Assembly (NCBI GenBank): GCA_964437365.1
Contig: CAYTGM010000018.1
Span: 1 to 64,000 of the forward strand
Direction: 5' to 3'
Length of the DNA stretch: 64,000 bases
Source: CAYTGM01 sp964437365
GTDB taxonomy: Bacteria > Sumerlaeota > Sumerlaeia > SLMS01
Part shown: positions 45,188 through 53,420 of the stretch, in pieces
How positions within the stretch are numbered: position 1 is the first letter of the stretch
Layout: every line of letters starts with the position of its first letter
Notes under the pieces: model-generated
The model's input: only the letters and a program-made list of their open reading frames with translations
Database searches by the model: none
Told to the model about the DNA's origin: nothing
Position numbers and translations under genes: made by a program

Positions 45188-45862
45188 TTATTCTGCGGAG
45201 GATTGAGGGTCCGGAAGGCCTCCCGTTGAAGACACGACTTCGTAAACAACCTTGCCCATATAGAAGACTCTCTTGTAGGTTGCATTGTTTACCTCAAAAA
45301 AAGTAACGCCATTTTCCGTATATTCCTCTGCCGAATCGGGAATAGAAAAGACAATTGCTCCGACCGGAGCTTTCACTTCGATCAGATCATCGTTATTCAA
45401 AACATTGAACTGCCCATCAGAATAATAATAGATGGCGCTGCCAACAGGTACCATCATCATCCCCTCGACTTTCTGAGGCTCTGGATAGGATGGAGAACTC
45501 TGGCTGGGTTGGGTGCTGTAGTTCGTTCCCGGCAAATTAACATTGGGTCTTGGGACATCACCTTTTGATGTAACAGAAATCAGGTTCTCAGTTTTCGGTG
45601 TCGGAGGAACATAATCAGGCGTATTTTCTTTCTTCGCCTGGCGGACCTCTTCTGCCTTTCTTCTCGACTCCTGAATATTTTCTTCTCGCTCCGCTTCCTT
45701 TTTTTCTCTTCTCAGCCGAGTCTCTCTGTCCATTGTGGACTCGTACTGAAAGGAGCCATAGCCCGGTGTGTACCGACGACCATCAATGATGTAGGAATCT
45801 GAAGAGCCGGCTGATGATAGACAGGCTATGATGATCGTTAATATGAGATGTCTGGAATTCAT
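45188..45862 (-). CDS. Secreted protein of unknown function, DUF6515-like C-terminus
   Basis: A signal peptide (RHLILTIIIACLSSAGSS) is followed by a charged helix (about 45-85, Glu/Arg/Lys-rich, probable coiled coil), a Pro-rich linker, and a C-terminal domain with VPVGSAIYYYSDGQF and APVGAIVFSIPD-type turns that resemble DUF6515-like periplasmic proteins. The function is unknown. The start overlaps the preceding gene's stop by 4 bp, so the pair is co-translated. Confidence 0.65.
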   Translation of the reverse strand: MNSRHLILTIIIACLSSAGSSDSYIIDGRRYTPGYGSFQYESTMDRETRLRREKKEAEREENIQESRRKAEEVRQAKKENTPDYVPPTPKTENLISVTSKGDVPRPNVNLPGTNYSTQPSQSSPSYPEPQKVEGMMMVPVGSAIYYYSDGQFNVLNNDDLIEVKAPVGAIVFSIPDSAEEYTENGVTFFEVNNATYKRVFYMGKVVYEVVSSTGGLPDPQSSAE

Positions 45863-46638
45863 TCTTCTGTATCCTCCTCTTCTCTAGCTTCTACGAAAGA
45901 ATAGACATCCATCTCTTCTGCATCTTCCGGGATCTTCAATTCAAAATCATCTTCCTCAAGGCCATCGACAAGCTCCAGTTGGTCAATGGTCATCGTGTAT
46001 TTCGGGTGTCTTGGCTTTAGTTTATAGTAGATACTGGCTTTTCGTAGAACAGGAGGGTCGCTTGTCTGAATCCACAGTTGCCAGTCTGCTCTCTCACCCT
46101 GGATCAGGATGTGATGACATTCTACCCCGTTAATGTGAGAAGTTCCTATGTAAGTTGTTGATTCAAGGTGAGGCTCGATCTTCGGAAACAATTCGCCCGC
46201 AATGAGGTCTGATGCAGGGACCTGGACGAGAAAAGTTTTGTGAATCAGTTCCAGAAGCTCTTCGATTGTTCTGCTGCCATCGCCGTCGAGCTTTGCGAAT
46301 ACATTCTCATCCTCAAAATAGATGAAAAGATCCTGGCCATCAAAAGCCGTGATTCGATTCCCTTCGTCACCGCTAACTTTGACATGTAACCGGTCAGGTC
46401 GTTTCACGGTCATTACGCGAGTATGGTGCAATTCGATTTTCTGGCCTGAAGGGGAGATACTATCAACGCTGTCTGAGACGTGCAGGCGAAATTCCTCGAG
46501 GCTGTAAAGGTAGTTGCTGGTTCTTTTTAAGATCGTTGCAGGGTCTTTCTCCGTCTCATGGTGTCCCGCTTCTAAGAGAGAAAGCAATGAGATGCAAACG
46601 ATTGCAAACAAACACTTTATGCGGAGGTACTTAGTCAT
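45859..46638 (-). CDS. DUF2092 family periplasmic protein
   Basis: The 259-residue product has a signal peptide (CLFAIVCISLLSLLEAG) and the family's LolA-like half-barrel pattern: YLYSLEEFRLHV, KRPDRLHVKVSGDEGNRITAFDGQDLFIY and KASIYYKLKPRHPKYTM. DUF2092 proteins are often encoded beside small secreted proteins such as the overlapping downstream one. The role is not established; binding of a lipidic or hydrophobic ligand is inferred from the LolA-like fold. AAGGAA lies upstream of the ATG. Confidence 0.82.
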   Translation of the reverse strand: MTKYLRIKCLFAIVCISLLSLLEAGHHETEKDPATILKRTSNYLYSLEEFRLHVSDSVDSISPSGQKIELHHTRVMTVKRPDRLHVKVSGDEGNRITAFDGQDLFIYFEDENVFAKLDGDGSRTIEELLELIHKTFLVQVPASDLIAGELFPKIEPHLESTTYIGTSHINGVECHHILIQGERADWQLWIQTSDPPVLRKASIYYKLKPRHPKYTMTIDQLELVDGLEEDDFELKIPEDAEEMDVYSFVEAREEEDTEE

Positions 46639-46871
46639 AACGATTCAATTTCCTTGGTTGTCAGACTTGTCAGTCAGGTTAATGAAGATGGACTTAGTTT
46701 TACTCTCGCTGCAAGCCGATTTCATGGGAAAAGAAATAGAGTTTACCGGGGTCCAGCTTTCCTACTTGACAGCATGGGGTTAGATGAAGAGAACCACGCC
46801 CACGTTGCGATCTACGAGGATTGATTTAACCTTCAGATTGGGACGAAATACCGAATCGAGGAGACTCGACC

Positions 46872-47312
46872 CTGAGCGAGCAAGAAGTTATTTCAAAGGC
46901 TATTCGCGTTTGCGAGCTTCTTGATACCTATGGAGCCTTGCTCACGGAAAGGCAGAGGCTGTTCATCAGTCTCCACTTTGCCGAAGATCTCTCATTCGGA
47001 GAAATCGCTGCCGAGTATGATATTTCAAGACAGGCAGTGCATGATGCCGTGAAGCACGGGACCGAAGCTCTTAAGGATTACGAGGAGAAGCTCGGTTTAC
47101 TGCACAAGCAGGTGAATCATTCGCGGGGTGGTGGGGCAGCGGTTGGTGAAGAGACCTCTGCTAAGTCTGATGAATTGAGAAGTGTCCTGGAGGACCTGGA
47201 CAAAATCAAAGATACCTTAGAAAGGTCTGGCGGTGTTCTCTACAATGTAGACGGGGTTTTAGGCCGCACAAACTCCGCTCGCTCAGCACTTTCCAGAATC
47301 CTGAACGATTGA
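46872..47312 (+). CDS. ylxM: YlxM/UPF0122 family helix-turn-helix protein (CTG start likely)
   Basis: The usual family N-terminus is found only if the gene starts at CTG 46872, which follows GAGGAG by eight bases: SEQEVISKAIRVCELLDTYG then ALLTERQRLFISLHFAEDLS. The only ATG/GTG/TTG option nearby is TTG 46938, which cuts into the conserved part. The helix-turn-helix FGEIAAEYDISRQAVHDAVK resembles sigma region 4. YlxM is linked to the SRP pathway and lies 25 bp upstream of ffh, as usual. The C-terminal 60 residues are an extra Gly-rich and helical tail. Confidence 0.88.
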   Translation: MSEQEVISKAIRVCELLDTYGALLTERQRLFISLHFAEDLSFGEIAAEYDISRQAVHDAVKHGTEALKDYEEKLGLLHKQVNHSRGGGAAVGEETSAKSDELRSVLEDLDKIKDTLERSGGVLYNVDGVLGRTNSARSALSRILND

Positions 47313-47337
47313 AAGCGTGTGACATAGAAAGTTATTT

Positions 47338-48900
47338 ATGTTCGATTTACTAGGTGACAAGTTACAATCAGCCCTCAAAAAGCTTAAAGGTCAGCATAAG
47401 CTGACCGAGGAGAACATGAAAGACGCCCTGAGAGAGGTGCGTCTGGCTCTCCTTGAAGCAGATGTTAATTATAAGGTTGTGAAGGACTTCATTTCAGCGG
47501 TCAAAACAAAGGCCGCTGGCAGGGAAGTCACCCAGGGTGTTGATCCATCGCAGGAATTGATCAAGATTGTTCACGACGAACTTGTCGTGATGATGGAAGG
47601 AGAAAGTCCTGAGGACGACCGGGACTTTATCGTTCAGCCAGGCAAGCTGAATGTGATCATGATGCTTGGTCTGCAGGGTGCAGGGAAAACGACTTTTTGT
47701 GGAAAGCTTTCCAAGTATCTCGAGAAACAAAAGTGCCGTCCGATGCTCGTGGCCTGCGATATATACAGGCCTGCAGCTATCGATCAATTGCACACAATTG
47801 GGAAGAGTCTAAACATCCCCGTCTTTTCTGATGGGACAGAGACGCCGGTTGTAGACATCGTTGCGAAAGCACAGAAAGAAGCGGAAGAAAGCGGTCGGGA
47901 TGTACTTATTATCGACACCGCTGGCCGACTTCATATCGACGAAGTCAAGATGGACGAACTTCTTGGGGTTAAAGATAAGTTTAAGCCTGACTACACGTTT
48001 CTGGTAGCCGATGCCATGACCGGTCAGGATGCGGTCCATTCAGCACAGGCCTTTCAGGATCAGATAGGCATAGATGGTGTCTGTTTGACCAAGATGGACG
48101 GTGATGCGCGAGGGGGTGCTGCACTTTCCATTAAGGCGGTCACTGGACGGCCTATCGTCTTTATCGGAACCGGTGAAAAAACTGATAACCTTGAGAAGTT
48201 TCATCCCGATCGTGTCGCAAAGCGTATTCTTGGGATGGGTGATGTTGTTTCTCTCGTCGAAAAGGCCCAGGAAGCCATCGATGAGAAAGATGCGATGGAT
48301 ATGCAGGAGAAGCTCGTCTCCGGAAATTTCTCCTATGATGATTTTGTGAAACAGATGAAGACTGTTCGCCGCATGGGATCGTTGAAGGGGTTGCTTTCGA
48401 TGGTGCCCGGGATGGGGCAGATGATGAAGGACGTGGATAGCGATGTGCTTGAAGGGGAGCTTAAGCGTGTTGAAGCGATCATCCAATCTATGACAAAAGA
48501 AGAGCGAGCGAACGGAGAATTAATTAAAAAAGATCGCTCTAGACGGGTTCGTATCGCTAAGGGTTCTGGTCGAAAAGAACAGGAAATCAACCAGCTTGTT
48601 AAGCAGTTTGAGCAGATGAAAGCCATGGTTCAGCAGATGGCTGGAGGAGCAGGTGGCGGCGGTATGATGGGAGGCCTGGGAGGACTCATGGGTGGTGGTG
48701 GAGGTGGAATGAACCCTTTTGCCGGCATGATGGGTGGCGGAGGTGGTGATATGCCTCAGCCTCCAATGGGCGGGCCTGGGATGCCACCAATGAGTAAGAA
48801 AATGATGCGTCAGCAAAAAGCAATGCTTAAGCAACAGCAACGTGAGATGGCTGCGACGCAGCCCAGGAAGAAAAAGAAAAGAAGAAAGAAAAAACGCTAA
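47338..48900 (+). CDS. ffh: Signal recognition particle protein Ffh
   Basis: The 520-residue product has the N domain, the G domain with GLQGAGKTT (111-119) and DTAGR (193-197), and the M domain that binds SRP RNA (SMVPGMGQMM, SRRVRIAKGSGR). The C-terminus is extended by about 90 residues rich in Gly and Met, ending in a run of Lys/Arg. That tail is longer than in most Ffh proteins. It recognises signal sequences at the ribosome with 4.5S RNA; no SRP RNA gene was found in the window. Confidence 0.97.
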   Translation: MFDLLGDKLQSALKKLKGQHKLTEENMKDALREVRLALLEADVNYKVVKDFISAVKTKAAGREVTQGVDPSQELIKIVHDELVVMMEGESPEDDRDFIVQPGKLNVIMMLGLQGAGKTTFCGKLSKYLEKQKCRPMLVACDIYRPAAIDQLHTIGKSLNIPVFSDGTETPVVDIVAKAQKEAEESGRDVLIIDTAGRLHIDEVKMDELLGVKDKFKPDYTFLVADAMTGQDAVHSAQAFQDQIGIDGVCLTKMDGDARGGAALSIKAVTGRPIVFIGTGEKTDNLEKFHPDRVAKRILGMGDVVSLVEKAQEAIDEKDAMDMQEKLVSGNFSYDDFVKQMKTVRRMGSLKGLLSMVPGMGQMMKDVDSDVLEGELKRVEAIIQSMTKEERANGELIKKDRSRRVRIAKGSGRKEQEINQLVKQFEQMKAMVQQMAGGAGGGGMMGGLGGLMGGGGGGMNPFAGMMGGGGGDMPQPPMGGPGMPPMSKKMMRQQKAMLKQQQREMAATQPRKKKKRRKKKR

Positions 48901-48966
48901 ATTCAACCTGCCATAATGCGGGTTGTGAATATACAACACCTAAATCAAGGAAGGAAAAGAATCTAC

Positions 48967-49278
48967 ATGGTTAAGATTCGACTGACTCGTAAGGGTCGCA
49001 CACATGATGCATTTTTTCGCATCGTCATCGCAGACAGCCGCCGTGCTCGTGATGGAAAATTCATCGAAATCATTGGTCGCTATCAGCCAACAATGAAAGA
49101 GGGTGAACAGGTACATATTGAAGAGGAACGTGCTCTTTATTGGCTTCACAATGGTGCACAGCCAACGGAAACCGTTCGTTCTATTCTTCGTAAGAACGGT
49201 ATCTTAAAGCAGTTTCACGAGCAGAAAGTGGAGAAGAAAAAGGAATTGAAGCAGTCTAAGCAAGCTGCCGGCGCCTGA
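48967..49278 (+). CDS. rpsP: 30S ribosomal protein S16
   Basis: I choose ATG 48967, since VKIRLTRKGRTHDAFFRIVI is the conserved N-terminus and AAGGAAGG lies upstream; an ATG-like start at 48916 adds 17 non-conserved residues. The remaining motif DSRRARDGKFIEIIGRYQP is typical. The C-terminus carries a Lys-rich extension of about 20 residues (103 in all). Confidence 0.97.
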   Translation: MVKIRLTRKGRTHDAFFRIVIADSRRARDGKFIEIIGRYQPTMKEGEQVHIEEERALYWLHNGAQPTETVRSILRKNGILKQFHEQKVEKKKELKQSKQAAGA

Positions 49279-49347
49279 TTTTTCACACTCCCGCTAAACT
49301 CGGGATCTGTCTATTCTATCCGGTTGATACAACGAATAAACCAGGGG

Positions 49348-49369
49348 AAAAAGTTATTCACAACTTTTT
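49348..49369. terminator. A/T-rich hairpin between rpsP and khpA
   Basis: AAAAAGTT (49348-49355) pairs with AACTTTTT (49362-49369) over a 6-base loop; a weak CCCG/CGGG hairpin precedes it. It may attenuate transcription. The loop includes a single DnaA-box-like TTATTCACA (49354-49362). Confidence 0.45.
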
Positions 49370-49483
49370 ACTTGCCGTTGATCACATCGAGATGAGGTAA
49401 AGTGACTCGTACTGGTTATAAGGATAGACGATACCTGAATCCTACGCTTCCCGTGGAATGTTGATATAAGGAGTTTGTTCTCG

Positions 49484-49744
49484 ATGAGTGAAGAAGTGGC
49501 AAGCGAACATGGTCTGCAGGAGCTTGTGCGATATATCGCCGAGGCTCTAGTGGACGAACCTGAAAGTGTTGAAGTGAAGTCGGTAGAGAGTGATACATCC
49601 GTCATTCTGGAACTGCGTGTTTCGCCTGATGATGTTGGGAAGGTTATTGGTAAGGGTGGGCAGACTGCGAAGGCGTTGCGAAAGATTCTTAGCGCTGCAG
49701 CAACTAAACATAAGAAGAAATCTCTGCTACAGATTGTCGAATGA
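49484..49744 (+). CDS. khpA: KH-domain RNA-binding protein KhpA/YlqC
   Basis: ATG 49484 follows AAGGAG by ten bases. The 86-residue product is a single KH domain with the GKGGQTAKALRKIL GxxG loop. KhpA works with KhpB (EloR/Jag) in RNA binding and cell envelope control. It is translationally coupled to rimM by an ATGA overlap, the normal arrangement between rpsP and rimM. Confidence 0.95.
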   Translation: MSEEVASEHGLQELVRYIAEALVDEPESVEVKSVESDTSVILELRVSPDDVGKVIGKGGQTAKALRKILSAAATKHKKKSLLQIVE

Positions 49745-50280
49745 CGAACGAACAGGATTGGATAGCAGTGGCCGTGATCACACGGCCACATGCCCTTTCC
49801 GGTGGTCTCCTCTTGAAGCCTTTTACCCGCACTGTCGATGAATTCTTTGATGTCGGATTGCAAGATTATCAGATTCGTAGACACGGTCGAATTGAAGGTA
49901 AAGTTCATCTTAAGAATTTGACTACCCACAAAGGGTTACCACTGATATTTCTCGAAGGCGTAAGCTCGAGAACAGAAGCCGAGAAGTATATCGGTGCTGA
50001 GTTGGTGATTCCGAAAGATCAGCTTTGGGAGCTTGAAGAAGGTCGTTATTATATTGATGACCTGATCGGACTAAAGATTGTTGATCACAAGAGTCATGAA
50101 GAGATCTCACAGGTTGATGGAGTGATGGAAGGGACGGCACATGATCTCTTGATCTTTAAGAATCCTGATAATCCAGACAAGGAAGTCTATCTTCCTATCG
50201 TCCCTGAGTTTGTTTTATCTGTGGATCTCGATAAAGAAATCATCGAGGTGACTCTTCCCGAAGGCCTTCTTGAGTTATGA
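49741..50280 (+). CDS. rimM: 16S rRNA processing protein RimM
   Basis: The 179-residue product has the N-terminal RimM beta-barrel (AVAVITRPHALSGGLLLKP, RFxxGLxxx-like VDEFFDVGL) and the C-terminal PRC-barrel (EGRYYIDDLIGLKIV, VLSVDLDKEII). It assists 30S maturation. The usual HGLxG turn reads HALSG. TrmD and RplS, which normally follow, are absent; a DPPR-synthase-like gene overlaps by 4 bp. Confidence 0.93.
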   Translation: MTNEQDWIAVAVITRPHALSGGLLLKPFTRTVDEFFDVGLQDYQIRRHGRIEGKVHLKNLTTHKGLPLIFLEGVSSRTEAEKYIGAELVIPKDQLWELEEGRYYIDDLIGLKIVDHKSHEEISQVDGVMEGTAHDLLIFKNPDNPDKEVYLPIVPEFVLSVDLDKEIIEVTLPEGLLEL

Positions 50281-51176
50281 ACCCGCTTGCATTCTTTAAA
50301 TGCCTCAGGCCCAGACAGTGGACGAAGAACCTTCTCCTGTTTGCGGGGTTAATCTTTACACGACAGTGGGACGATTGGGATCTCATTTATCGCGCACTTG
50401 CAGGTTTTGCCATCTTCTGTGCTCTCAGCGGTGTCGTGTATATTATTAACGATATTCTGGACATAGAAAAAGACCGAGAGCATCCAAAGAAGAAGAATCG
50501 CCCCATTGCCTCCGGCGCAATCACTCCGACCGCTGCTGGTGCTGGCGGAGCATTGCTGCTCGTTGCTTCTCTCATTGGTGCTTATTTTCTGGGGCTCGGT
50601 TTCTTTCTTTCTTCTTGTATATATGTTCTTTTAGTTTCTGGTTATTCAATGAAGTTTAAACATGTTGCCGTGCTTGACATCATGTTACTTGCGGTGGGGT
50701 TTGTTATTCGGGCAATTGCAGGAATAGAGGTTATTGATGTCCATCCAGAGGCTCCTGTTGAAATTACTCCATTCTTCATCATGACAACACTTTTCCTCGC
50801 ACTATTTCTGGCGATCGCTAAGAGATTTAATGAGATCAAGATGTTGGGTGAAAGCGCAGCACAGCATCGCAGAGTGCTTGGGGATTACAGCGAAAAATTT
50901 CTGGAAACATTGATCACGATTGCAACTGCTGGAGTGATCATGAGCTACAGTGCCTGGTCGACTAGCGGGGACTTTGCTCGTGATGGTGGCAATAGCTACA
51001 CCATGGTTTTCACCCTCCCATTTGTCGTATATGGGATTTTCAGGTATCTGTGGCTTGTTTACCAAAAAGGAGAAGGTGGGGCGCCTGAAGAAGTCTTGTT
51101 AACGGATAAACCCCTTTTGGTTGCTGTGCTCGGATGGCTCATTACAGTGGTTGCACTTCTGAGCATGGGCGGATAG
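50277..51176 (+). CDS. UbiA-family prenyl-phosphate phosphoribosyltransferase (DPPR synthase-like)
   Basis: The 299-residue, about nine-span membrane protein has both family signatures: LRPRQWTKNLLLF and YIINDILDIEKDREHPKKKN with RPIASG (NDxxDxxxDR). A second aspartate motif is DYSEKFLETLI. This matches decaprenyl-phosphate 5-phosphoribosyltransferase-type enzymes that move a phosphoribosyl group to polyprenyl phosphate, a step towards arabinose donors for envelope glycans. It overlaps rimM by 4 bp. The exact acceptor is inferred. Confidence 0.85.
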   Translation: MNPLAFFKCLRPRQWTKNLLLFAGLIFTRQWDDWDLIYRALAGFAIFCALSGVVYIINDILDIEKDREHPKKKNRPIASGAITPTAAGAGGALLLVASLIGAYFLGLGFFLSSCIYVLLVSGYSMKFKHVAVLDIMLLAVGFVIRAIAGIEVIDVHPEAPVEITPFFIMTTLFLALFLAIAKRFNEIKMLGESAAQHRRVLGDYSEKFLETLITIATAGVIMSYSAWSTSGDFARDGGNSYTMVFTLPFVVYGIFRYLWLVYQKGEGGAPEEVLLTDKPLLVAVLGWLITVVALLSMGG

Positions 51177-51221
51177 TCTCTTGATTACTTTAGAAAAGTG
51201 CCAACTTGAAGGAATAGCATT

Positions 51222-52220
51222 ATGGCGGAAAAACTAAGAGTTGGAGTTATTGGTGTCGGCCATCTGGGTCAGCATCATGCTCGAAATTACTATGAAAATG
51301 AACGATGTGAATTGGCATACGTATGCGATACCCATGGTCACCAAGGGCGAAAGATCGCCCGGAATTATGGAGCGAAAGCGACTAAAGATTTTCGCGAACT
51401 GATTGGAAACGTGGACGCTGTGAGTATTGCGACACCAACCGTTTCCCACTTTGAGATTGCCAGTGAATTATTAAAATCAGGAATCCACTGCCTGGTTGAA
51501 AAACCGATCTGTACAACAGTGACAGATGCAGCAAAACTGACGAAGTTATCACGAGAGAAAAACCTCGTACTTCAAATCGGCCATATTGAGCACTTTAATA
51601 TGGCCGTGCAAAAGTTTAAAGAGATTATTACGACTCCACGCTTTATTGAATGTCACCGACAGGGACCTTTCGACCCCCGTGTCAAAGATGTTGGAGTTGT
51701 TCTGGACTTGATGATTCATGATATAGACATCATCCTTCGAATTGTTAATTCTCCATTAAAGCACGTTGAGGCCGTGGGCGTAGCAATTCTTACGGATAAA
51801 GAGGATATCGCCAATGCGAGATTGCATTTTGATAATGGCTGTATTGCGAACATAACTGTATCTCGTGTGACACCTAAACCGTTGAGAAAACTTCGCGTTT
51901 TTCAGGATGATGCGTATATCTCTCTGGATTATCGTGGGCAGAAGATGGAAGTGTATCGTCGTAAGGAAGTTGAAAAATCAAAGCCTGGTCAGCCGAAGTA
52001 TGTGATCGACTCAAAAAAAATCAGAGTGAAAAGAAAAGAACCCCTTAAACTTGAACTTGATCATTTCCTTGAGTGCGTTGAAGACCAGAACTTGAATCCG
52101 CAAACGACTGGTGAGCAGGCCATGCAGGCTCTAGACGTTGTTATCAAAATTACAGAAATAATCAGAAACACAACGGTGCCATTTCCCGTGATGAATCCAC
52201 CTATTGTTAATAGTGCCTGA
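51222..52220 (+). CDS. Gfo/Idh/MocA-family oxidoreductase of the lipid A locus
   Basis: The 332-residue NAD(P)-dependent enzyme has the Rossmann motif GVIGVGHLGQHHARNY, the EKP signature (VEKPICTT) and the branch-specific GHIEHFN and DVGVVLDLMIHDIDI segments. Genes of this branch are found next to lpxB in many bacteria, and GnnA, the UDP-GlcNAc 3-dehydrogenase for diamino-sugar lipid A, belongs here. A partner aminotransferase (GnnB) is not in this window, so GnnA activity is only a suggestion. lpxB starts 9 bp later. Confidence 0.88.
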   Translation: MAEKLRVGVIGVGHLGQHHARNYYENERCELAYVCDTHGHQGRKIARNYGAKATKDFRELIGNVDAVSIATPTVSHFEIASELLKSGIHCLVEKPICTTVTDAAKLTKLSREKNLVLQIGHIEHFNMAVQKFKEIITTPRFIECHRQGPFDPRVKDVGVVLDLMIHDIDIILRIVNSPLKHVEAVGVAILTDKEDIANARLHFDNGCIANITVSRVTPKPLRKLRVFQDDAYISLDYRGQKMEVYRRKEVEKSKPGQPKYVIDSKKIRVKRKEPLKLELDHFLECVEDQNLNPQTTGEQAMQALDVVIKITEIIRNTTVPFPVMNPPIVNSA

Positions 52221-52229
52221 TAGCGGTCT

Positions 52230-53420
52230 ATGCGAGAGCTTCATCTTTTTCTGATTGCCGGCGAAGAAAGTGGGGATGCCCACGGAGCAGAGCTCCTTCA
52301 CGCCTTGCATGATTTCTATCCGAATATTAAGGCCGTAGGGCTCGGTGGTAATCATATGGAAGACGCGGGAATGAAACTTCGTGTCGATATGAAGGAAAAC
52401 CTCGCAATTATTGGTCTCGCCGGAGTTATCAAGAACTTTCGACAGATATGGCAGGTTTTTCACGAAACGGAAGCCTATCTGAAGAAGCATCGCCCAGACG
52501 CTCTCATTCTGATTGATTATCCTGGATTCAATATCCGCATGGCAGAAAGAGCCAAGAGGCTTGGTATCCCTGTTATTTGGTATATAAGCCCTCAAGTTTG
52601 GGCATGGAAAAAAGATCGTATCAACACTCTCGCGAGAGTTGTCGACCTTATGATCGTCATCTTTCCTTTCGAGGTGCCACTCTATCGCAGAAAGAATGTG
52701 AATGTGGTACATGTTGGACATCCTCTCTTTGATGAAATTTGTATAGAGAAGTCACGAGAAGAAGCATTCCAGGAATTTGGACTCGATGCAGAAAAGCCGT
52801 TAATTACTCTCGTCCCTGGAAGTAGAAAGAGAGAAGTACACGATTTCTTAAGAATTATGCTCGAGGGCGCGCGAAGGTGTCATGAAAAGGATGAGAGTTA
52901 TCAGTTCGCAATCATCCAGGCAAGTACGATAGACAAAACTCTCCTCGAAAATATTCTGAACAAAGAGTCACTCCCCTTCGAAGTTAAGATCATCGACCGA
53001 CTTCGATTTACGATTCGTCAGCATGCGGATTTTTCATGGGTCAAGAGTGGTACATCAACACTGGAGGCAGCGATCATTGGAGCACCACACCTGATTGTCT
53101 ATAAAGTGAATTGGTTAACCTGGTTTATCGGCAAACAGCTTTTTACCATAAGCTTTATAGGATTACCTAACATTGTTGCTGGAACCTCAATTGTACCAGA
53201 ATTGCTGCAGGATGAGTTCACTCCAATGAATCTGGCAGACCAGACACTATTTTACATGAATAACCCAGGGGAGTATGATCGAATGGTGATTGATCTAAAT
53301 CGTGTCAAAGAAAAGCTCGGTGGAGAGGGTGCCAGTGAACGCGCGGCCTCTGCTATTCTTGAACATCTGAGTATAGAACCAGTACATGAAACTGCAGAAG
53401 CAACCGGGTCAAACACATGA
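52230..53420 (+). CDS. lpxB: Lipid-A-disaccharide synthase
   Basis: The 396-residue GT19 enzyme shows AGEESGDAHGAELL at the start, IDYPGFNIRMAERAKRLGIP, ISPQVWAWK, VPGSRKREV, and the C-terminal SGTSTLEAAIIGAP donor-site motif. It joins UDP-diacyl-GlcN and lipid X at the inner face of the cytoplasmic membrane, so the cell makes lipid A and has an outer membrane. Its stop overlaps the der start by 4 bp. Confidence 0.97.
   Translation: MRELHLFLIAGEESGDAHGAELLHALHDFYPNIKAVGLGGNHMEDAGMKLRVDMKENLAIIGLAGVIKNFRQIWQVFHETEAYLKKHRPDALILIDYPGFNIRMAERAKRLGIPVIWYISPQVWAWKKDRINTLARVVDLMIVIFPFEVPLYRRKNVNVVHVGHPLFDEICIEKSREEAFQEFGLDAEKPLITLVPGSRKREVHDFLRIMLEGARRCHEKDESYQFAIIQASTIDKTLLENILNKESLPFEVKIIDRLRFTIRQHADFSWVKSGTSTLEAAIIGAPHLIVYKVNWLTWFIGKQLFTISFIGLPNIVAGTSIVPELLQDEFTPMNLADQTLFYMNNPGEYDRMVIDLNRVKEKLGGEGASERAASAILEHLSIEPVHETAEATGSNT

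Noticed and set aside
46766..46794. TTGACA upstream of ylxM as the ylxM-ffh promoter
   Set aside because: No -10-like hexamer at a workable distance.
49354..49362. Single TTATTCACA DnaA-like box after rpsP
   Set aside because: A lone site, inside an A/T-rich hairpin loop, is expected by chance.
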